From NCBI RefSeq assembly GCF_029227915.1, contig NC_079879.1, positions 10,168,001 to 10,232,000 on the forward strand: a stretch of 64,000 bases of DNA, written 5' to 3'. Shown in pieces: positions 59,358-64,000 of the stretch. Under the pieces are notes generated by a model that was not told the origin of the DNA, did not search any database, and worked only from the letters and a program-made list of their open reading frames with translations. How positions within the stretch are numbered: position 1 is the stretch's first letter; every line of letters begins with the position of its first letter. The DNA is from Hydractinia symbiolongicarpus. Its lineage: Eukaryota; Cnidaria; Hydrozoa; Anthoathecata; Hydractiniidae. The translations under genes and the position numbers were made by a program.

Positions 59358-61536
59358 TGGCACTGATTGTTCCTGAACATTCAAGGTTGGTTTAACGCGC
59401 TTAATATGTAATTCTTCTGCCAACTTTCTTTTGAATTTGTTGTTTCTATAGCCACTAGACAGAATTTCGAAATCGTCTATGGTGACACTTTGGTGGCCAG
59501 ACTTCTGTGCATGTTCAACCCTACTTCTCCTATATACGTAGCTTCACAATTTTGATCAGGACATGTGGCTTTATATATCAAGTCATGCTTGTGTTTTTTC
59601 TCAATTTTATCTTTAACATTGAATTTCGAACTTAGTTTTGTTCCCGTGTAGATAATTTTGCACGTATTGTTTGCAGGTACATCATTTTTGTTACGTAATG
59701 ACTTTATAGTCGTTTCTCCTAATTTTCCTTTATATGGTAACATCAAAAAATGCTCTTCGATATCAGTATTTGATACTGTTTGTTGAGTTGGCTGTACTGC
59801 TGTGTTCAAATGTTTTACCTTATCAATTGTTTGTTCAATAACCCAATTTGGATAGCCATTTATGTCTCTAAACACTTTCTTGAGGTGTAGAACTTCTTTC
59901 TGTAAATGCTCTTCGTTGGAACATACTTTGAATGCTCTAGACACTAAGGTTTGTAATGTACCTCTTTTCCATGTGGTTGGCGCAAACGACTGCCAATGAA
60001 GATATACATTGTTATTAGTACTTTTACGGTGTACTTTGGTTTGGATTCGAAATTCTTCCCTTATTACAAGTACATCAAAGAAAGCAATAGTACCATTCTG
60101 CTCTGTTTCATATGTGAATTTAATGTTGTTATGGAAATTGTTCAAATTCGACATAACAAAATCTATCGAACCTTCTTTTATGTGCGCAATAGTGTCGTCA
60201 ACATACCTTCTCCATGGGCTCATGTGATCTTTCAAGGATGGTAGAATTGTTCTTTCTAACTGAACCATTAACATACCTGCAAGAACTGGGCCTAACGGCG
60301 ATCCCATTGCAACACCATCAGTTTGTATAAAAATTTCGTTACTATAGCTAAAATGAACATTTTTGGTGCAAAGCATAAGAAGTTCTTTCACTTGTTGTTT
60401 AGGTATATTCGTCTTAATTTCCTTGTTGGTGTAAATTCGTTTAAGAATAATGTCAATTGTAAAGTCTAAAGGAACGTTAGTAGATAATGAATTGATATCA
60501 AATGATATAAGCTTTGAGGTATATACTGTTCTTTTATATGTGTGATGAACTCATTGGTGCTTTTAACAGTGTACTCAGATGTACTTAGTGGTGATAAAAG
60601 TTTTGCTAAGTATTTAGCAAGGTTGTATGAAGCTGTATTGATGTTATTGGGCGTATAGGTAAATCATTCATCGTTCTATTTGTTTGTAATTTATGTATTT
60701 TCGCAGTACCATAGAATCTCGATGGTGCTGAAACTGTTGGGTATAATCGTTTGTACCCACTTTCTGATAGTTGGGACTTAATCTTCCTAAGGGCATTTTG
60801 TATCTTCCTTTCTGTTGTTGCTGTAGGATCATTTGGAATCTTTTTAAACTGATCGGTGTTTAACAATTCCATACATTTATCAGCATACTTGGTTGCATCT
60901 AAGATTACAACTCCTCTTCCTTTGTCTTGTTTCAATACGATAATATTGCTATTGTTTGATAAGTTATCAATTACTTTTAGTATAAGACTACGAAAAAACC
61001 TTGATAAAATTGTTCAAATTCTACTTCTATGGAAACATCTCTTGACTTAATGGGAATATGATGGTCAAGTCCAAACGAAAGAGCGGTAGATTCATCATCG
61101 GAAAGAACGTAAGATGAGAAATTATGAACCGTGTGTTTTAAGTAGTTTTGTTTACGGTCATCATTGTGTTTATTGTTTCTCTCTTTCATTTTTGAACTTT
61201 TTCTAGTGTCGCAATGTTACAGCCTTAATTCGACTTTTGACAGCAATGTTTATCTGATGTATTATATATTATGGTCGACAAAGACGTTGAAAGAATAATA
61301 TTGATTTTCCGAATGTCTTTTCGTAAGTTACGTCTCTCTAAATGCTTGTTCTGAAGCTCCGTCTCCATAACTAAACGGGCGATTTTCTTTTTTAACTTGT
61401 ATGTAGCATTCCGTATGGATAAATTAACCTTCGCGAAAGATGGAATAAGTTCGTCTTTTTTACATGCCTTCATAAAAGTAATATCTGCATCGCATTTCGC
61501 AAACTTTGTTTTCATGAGTTCTAAATCTTTGACCAT
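59340..61536 (-). pseudogene. Penelope-like reverse transcriptase with GIY-YIG endonuclease, frame-broken
   Basis: Pieces in order are: a lysine-rich head (61225-61536); FGLDHHIPIKSRD (61.07 kb); VLKQDKGRGVVILD (60.92 kb); FYGTAKIHK and LPIRPI (60.70 kb); SYNLAKYLAKLLSPL; ISFDINSLSTNVPL, the first catalytic Asp of the polymerase (60.50 kb); QTDGVAMGSPLGP; and YVDDTIAHI, the catalytic DD (60.20 kb). At the end HDLIYKATC and TYIGEV begin a GIY-YIG domain. Its tail (DDFEILSSGYRNNKFKRKLA) continues in another frame to the stop at 59340, with about 25 residues missing. At least five frame changes (near 60.97, 60.65, 60.51, 59.51 kb and between 61.19 and 61.23 kb) rule out a working protein. The polymerase and nuclease key residues that remain are canonical. 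Confidence 0.8.
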
Positions 61537-61574
61537 TTAAGCAATATCTTGCCCGTGCTTCCTTCTTAATACGT

Positions 61575-61802
61575 TTGAAATTGTTGAATTAGGTCGTTAT
61601 TTTTTGTTACTGTTTTTATATAATATATATGTACCCATAGAAACGCTTACTTACTGTAACATTTTAACTTTTAATTTGTAAAAAAATATACACTCTGATG
61701 ATGTCTACTGGAATGTGTAGACGAATATATAGTTTTTAAAGAAAATCGTTTTACATCCCTCTGATTTTCACAATGATTAAGCTTCTGGTTATTTTATTTA
61801 TA
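61575..61802 (+). repeat. Penelope-like element, right terminal repeat (inverted)
   Basis: It is the inverted duplicate of 59130-59357. It carries CTGATGA (61695-61701), a six-pair stem GTCTAC/GTAGAC and GAAT (61723-61726), a hammerhead-like arrangement with one changed core base. Confidence 0.85.
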
Positions 61803-62082
61803 TATCAAGTTGTATGCCCCAAATGATATTTTCTAAATATAGTTGTATTGTGAAGGTGTTTCTGTTTGACAGTGCTAAACGTAAAACATAGAAGTAAAGC
61901 ACATACGAGAATATTTTGAAATCATTTTGAGTTAGTACTTTATGTTGTCGTTTTTGGCTTCGCTTTTTTTCTCTCGATATACTGGCTTCTTTTTACCCAT
62001 GTTCTGTAAAACTTTGTCTTTTCTTCAAAAAAATTGTATTTGTTAAGCAATCATCATCTTTAGGTTGCGATACGGAGGTGAT

Positions 62083-63053
62083 ATGGACTTCTCGGAAAAA
62101 ATTAAAGAGATAGTATATGGTGACCAGATGACACCTTTACCAGCTGGAATTACAGCTGTGTTGTTTATCATGCTAGTAAGTTATTTATTTACAGTCCAGT
62201 TACAACTATGTATAGTTTACATGTCAAAACGAAAAACATGGAATACACCTTTCCCGAATGAGTTTTCTTTGATGTAGATACCACTGCTATTTCTCAAATT
62301 TGTCAAACAAAATATAAATGTGATTTTGGAATCCTCGCCTGAAACCTGATAAAATGTGAAATATTTAGATTCACCCAGCAAACAAAAACCTGCTAAAACA
62401 GTTATTTTTAATTTTGTACTAATTGACCTCTGCTTGAAACAGAAGCTTATTAGTACAGGTAGAAAATTAAAAAGATTTATACCGTAAAAGACATTAGTTT
62501 ACATTATAATACCCGTATACGTCTGTCTGTCTGTCGCGCAAAATGGTACCGCAAGTAGCGAGGGGGACGCAATGTGGTATAAGGCAACAAGTATAATTTA
62601 GCAGGTGGTAAACATCATGCAGTTTCGCCACTGTTACCTTGACTCCCCGTTACAAAACACAATAGGAAATGCTCTTATAACAACTGATTTTGTCAATTTA
62701 GCTCATTGGATCTATGACAGTAACGATGGTATTCTCCTTTCTTCCACAATTAATCAAAGTAAGACGTCAGTACCCTTTTATACTAGCTGTTGCAGACTTA
62801 ATACCATAATCAAATGATGTTATTCTTTTGTAGTCGTTTGGTGTATCAGAGGTGGATACAGGTGGGTTGAACTTGTAATTTTTTTTGCTTACATTTTTGT
62901 TCATTTTCACAACAACAAAATGTGTCATGCAATGAGTACTAGCTGATATAAAAAAGCCCTTGTAGATTACCGGACATTACATTTTTTATTTTATTAAGGT
63001 CGCTATGCTGGTATTATTGGTTCATCTTTGTTTGCTGGTCGTGTGTTATCGAG
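62083..63053 (+). CDS. Major facilitator (ZIFL/TetA-like) transporter, first four coding exons
   Basis: Exons are 62064-62175 (ATG at 62083), 62702-62758, 62834-62861 and 62999-63053. Junctions are GTAAGT, GTAAGA and GTGGGT donors with AG acceptors, and phases agree. The joined start reads MDFSEKIKEIVYGDQMTPLP, a first membrane helix (AGITAVLFIML plus LIGSMTVTMVFSFLPQLIK), then SFGVSEVDTG and RYAGIIGSSLFAGRVLS. TPLP followed by a helix, a short loop ending in Gly, and YAGIIGSS-GR opening helix 2 is the N-terminal pattern of zinc-induced-facilitator-like and drug/H+ antiporter MFS proteins. The DRxGR loop that should follow is not in the window, so about 85% of the gene lies to the right. The fourth donor would be GC (AG|GCAAGT). 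An inverted-repeat element fills the following intron. An acceptor at 62062-62063 implies an upstream non-coding exon. Substrate not known. Confidence 0.72.
62499..62560 (+). mobile_element. Helitron-like 5' end inside the transporter's first intron
   Basis: 'cattataatacccgtatacg' followed by TCTGTCTGTCTGTCGCGCAA and 'aatggta' matches the reverse complement of the element at 2851-2964. The first bases (TC) are lost, and no 3' hairpin follows. Confidence 0.5.
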
Positions 63054-63109
63054 GCAAGTGTTACAGCTAAATTAATAAAAGCAAAAAAGTAGAATATTAG
63101 CGGCAGGGG

Positions 63110-63842
63110 GCACATTTTCATGCGCGTGCTATGCAATAATCCTCCATTGTACGCGCATGACGAATATTGCTTGTGGCTCATACCTACTTTTTACTGCGAT
63201 GGAGCAAAAAAATGTTGCATAGAGCAAAAATTTTGCTTCACGATTTCGGGGACAAAATAGATGTGAATCTATTTTGTGCCTGTGCTCCGGGGACAAAATT
63301 TGATGAATAGTTTGTTGCATCGCAAATGCTGCTCGTGTCGTCACCTTCGTCAACATGTCCTGGGACAATATTATTTGTTGTGGCGCATTTGTGCCCCGTG
63401 TCCCCATATCATGCAACAAATATTTTGTAGAACCATTTGAGGCATAGTGTCATTAGCCAATGAAAATGCAAGAAACTGGTAACATTGCTTTTCTTGAGAA
63501 GTCGAACATCAAATGAAAAAATAGGGAGAAAACCAAAAATATCTGACGAAAAGAAAAAGATATCCGATGAGGAAAAGACAATTTTAATCGACTTTTATAA
63601 AACAGATTCTGCGTTATAGGATAATAATGATGTAAGCTTCAAAAGTAAAAACACAAAATGTTCATCTGTGCATACAGCCCTGATAACCTCGAAAAAACAT
63701 TCCACTTTCCCCACATCCATGCTTCGGGAGGTGGAAACATCTAAATTTAAGACTATTCTGCGGCAAATAAGAAGTGGCGCTACGAGAAACATTTTCATGC
63801 GCATGCTATAGGAATTGTTGCATGGCGCGGGCGTGAAAATAT
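63110..63842. mobile_element. Non-autonomous element with terminal hairpins, in a transporter intron
   Basis: Both ends carry CATTTTCATGCGC-like text and each can fold: ATGCGCGT...ACGCGCAT at 63122-63160 and ATTTTCATGCGC...GTGAAAAT at 63790-63841. The interior repeats 'gttgcat' words, and a short frame (IGRKPKISDEKKKISDEEKT, about 63520-63615) recalls the start of MADF/Myb-like proteins linked to Harbinger transposons. Assignment is tentative. Confidence 0.45.
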
Positions 63843-64000
63843 CCCTCGTGTCCGCTTACTTTAAGATAAACATATGATTTGTATATTAGCTACGCATTTT
63901 TAATAGTTGAAAGCAAATACAGCTTCCAAATGTAACACGTGACCTATCGTTTTATCGCGTTACCATGATTATTTTCTTCTGGTAAACACGTGACAAACTT
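63843..64000. other. Right edge, presumed intron of the transporter gene
   Basis: No exon recognised before the window ends. Confidence 0.3.

Larger units (their letters stand above)
59130..61802 (-). mobile_element. Penelope-like retroelement with inverted terminal repeats
   Basis: A 228-bp sequence occurs at both ends in inverted orientation (59130-59357 and 61575-61802) with about ten differences. Between them the minus strand encodes a Penelope-type reverse transcriptase followed by a GIY-YIG endonuclease. The left copy contains the last codons and stop of that gene, so the right copy is an inverted duplicate of the element's own 3' end. Such inverted arrangements are known for Penelope-like elements. 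The copy is degenerate, but its repeats are still similar. Confidence 0.85.

Noticed and set aside
62605-62817. Single-exon frame of 70 codons from 62605
   Set aside because: A different frame in the same place gives a transporter exon (62702-62758) with matching splice sites and phases.
63129-63419. Minus-strand frame of 96 codons near the right edge
   Set aside because: It lies entirely within a hairpin-ended non-coding repeat and has no protein-like features.

Overview
The window looks like nuclear DNA of an animal, most probably a cnidarian (perhaps a hydrozoan; inference). It is AT-rich, has GT-AG introns, sparse host genes and many kinds of transposable element, and it holds a lineage-specific family of intronless seven-transmembrane receptors. 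No tRNA, rRNA or CRISPR array was found. Host genes that I can support are: four related rhodopsin-like receptors (1083-2081 +; 43886-44758, 49267-50154 and 54900-55775, all -); a two-exon transgelin/calponin-like gene (36037-38111 +); the first four coding exons of a major facilitator transporter running off the right edge (62083-63053 +); and a possible small two- or three-exon gene of unknown function (22258-23176 -).

The left third (about 3.6-16.5 kb) is a three-level nest of mobile DNA. The outermost layer is a Helentron-type rolling-circle element on the minus strand. It has an OTU-like protease domain, a HUH Rep, a Pif1-like helicase and an EEP endonuclease in one degenerate gene, plus a spliced RPA-like single-strand-binding gene. 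A 5855-bp DNA transposon (10390-16244) with 84-bp terminal inverted repeats and a 5-bp target duplication sits inside the protease domain. It carries a PHD-finger gene, a transposase-like gene of a family I cannot assign, and a HIRAN-like gene with one intron. A 352-bp tRNA-derived SINE (11222-11573) with a 7-bp duplication in turn interrupts the PHD gene. Both insertions can be removed on paper and leave the frame open, so the order of events is readable.

A second theme is a family of short non-coding elements scattered through the window (2851-3085, 23990-24165, 32061-32795, 53258-53935, near 58373 and elsewhere). They begin TCTCTATAATAATA-like and end with an 8-bp-stem hairpin plus CTAG or CTAA. 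I interpret them as non-autonomous canonical Helitrons. Several are joined end to start with no intervening base. Other repeats are a TTAA-flanked element with CCCTATTCGG ends (two copies), a pogo-like TA element, a foldback element, a degenerate Penelope-like retroelement with inverted 228-bp ends, a 42-bp tandem array, and a decayed PIN-nuclease-like gene copy (27422-29668).

In the right half, three receptor paralogues lie on segmental duplications. One of them (43886-44758) is a mosaic of the other two, and its upstream region keeps a second, fossil copy of the start-codon context. Many frame breaks in the mobile genes are single-base changes, several at A/T homopolymers, so some could be assembly errors rather than real decay.
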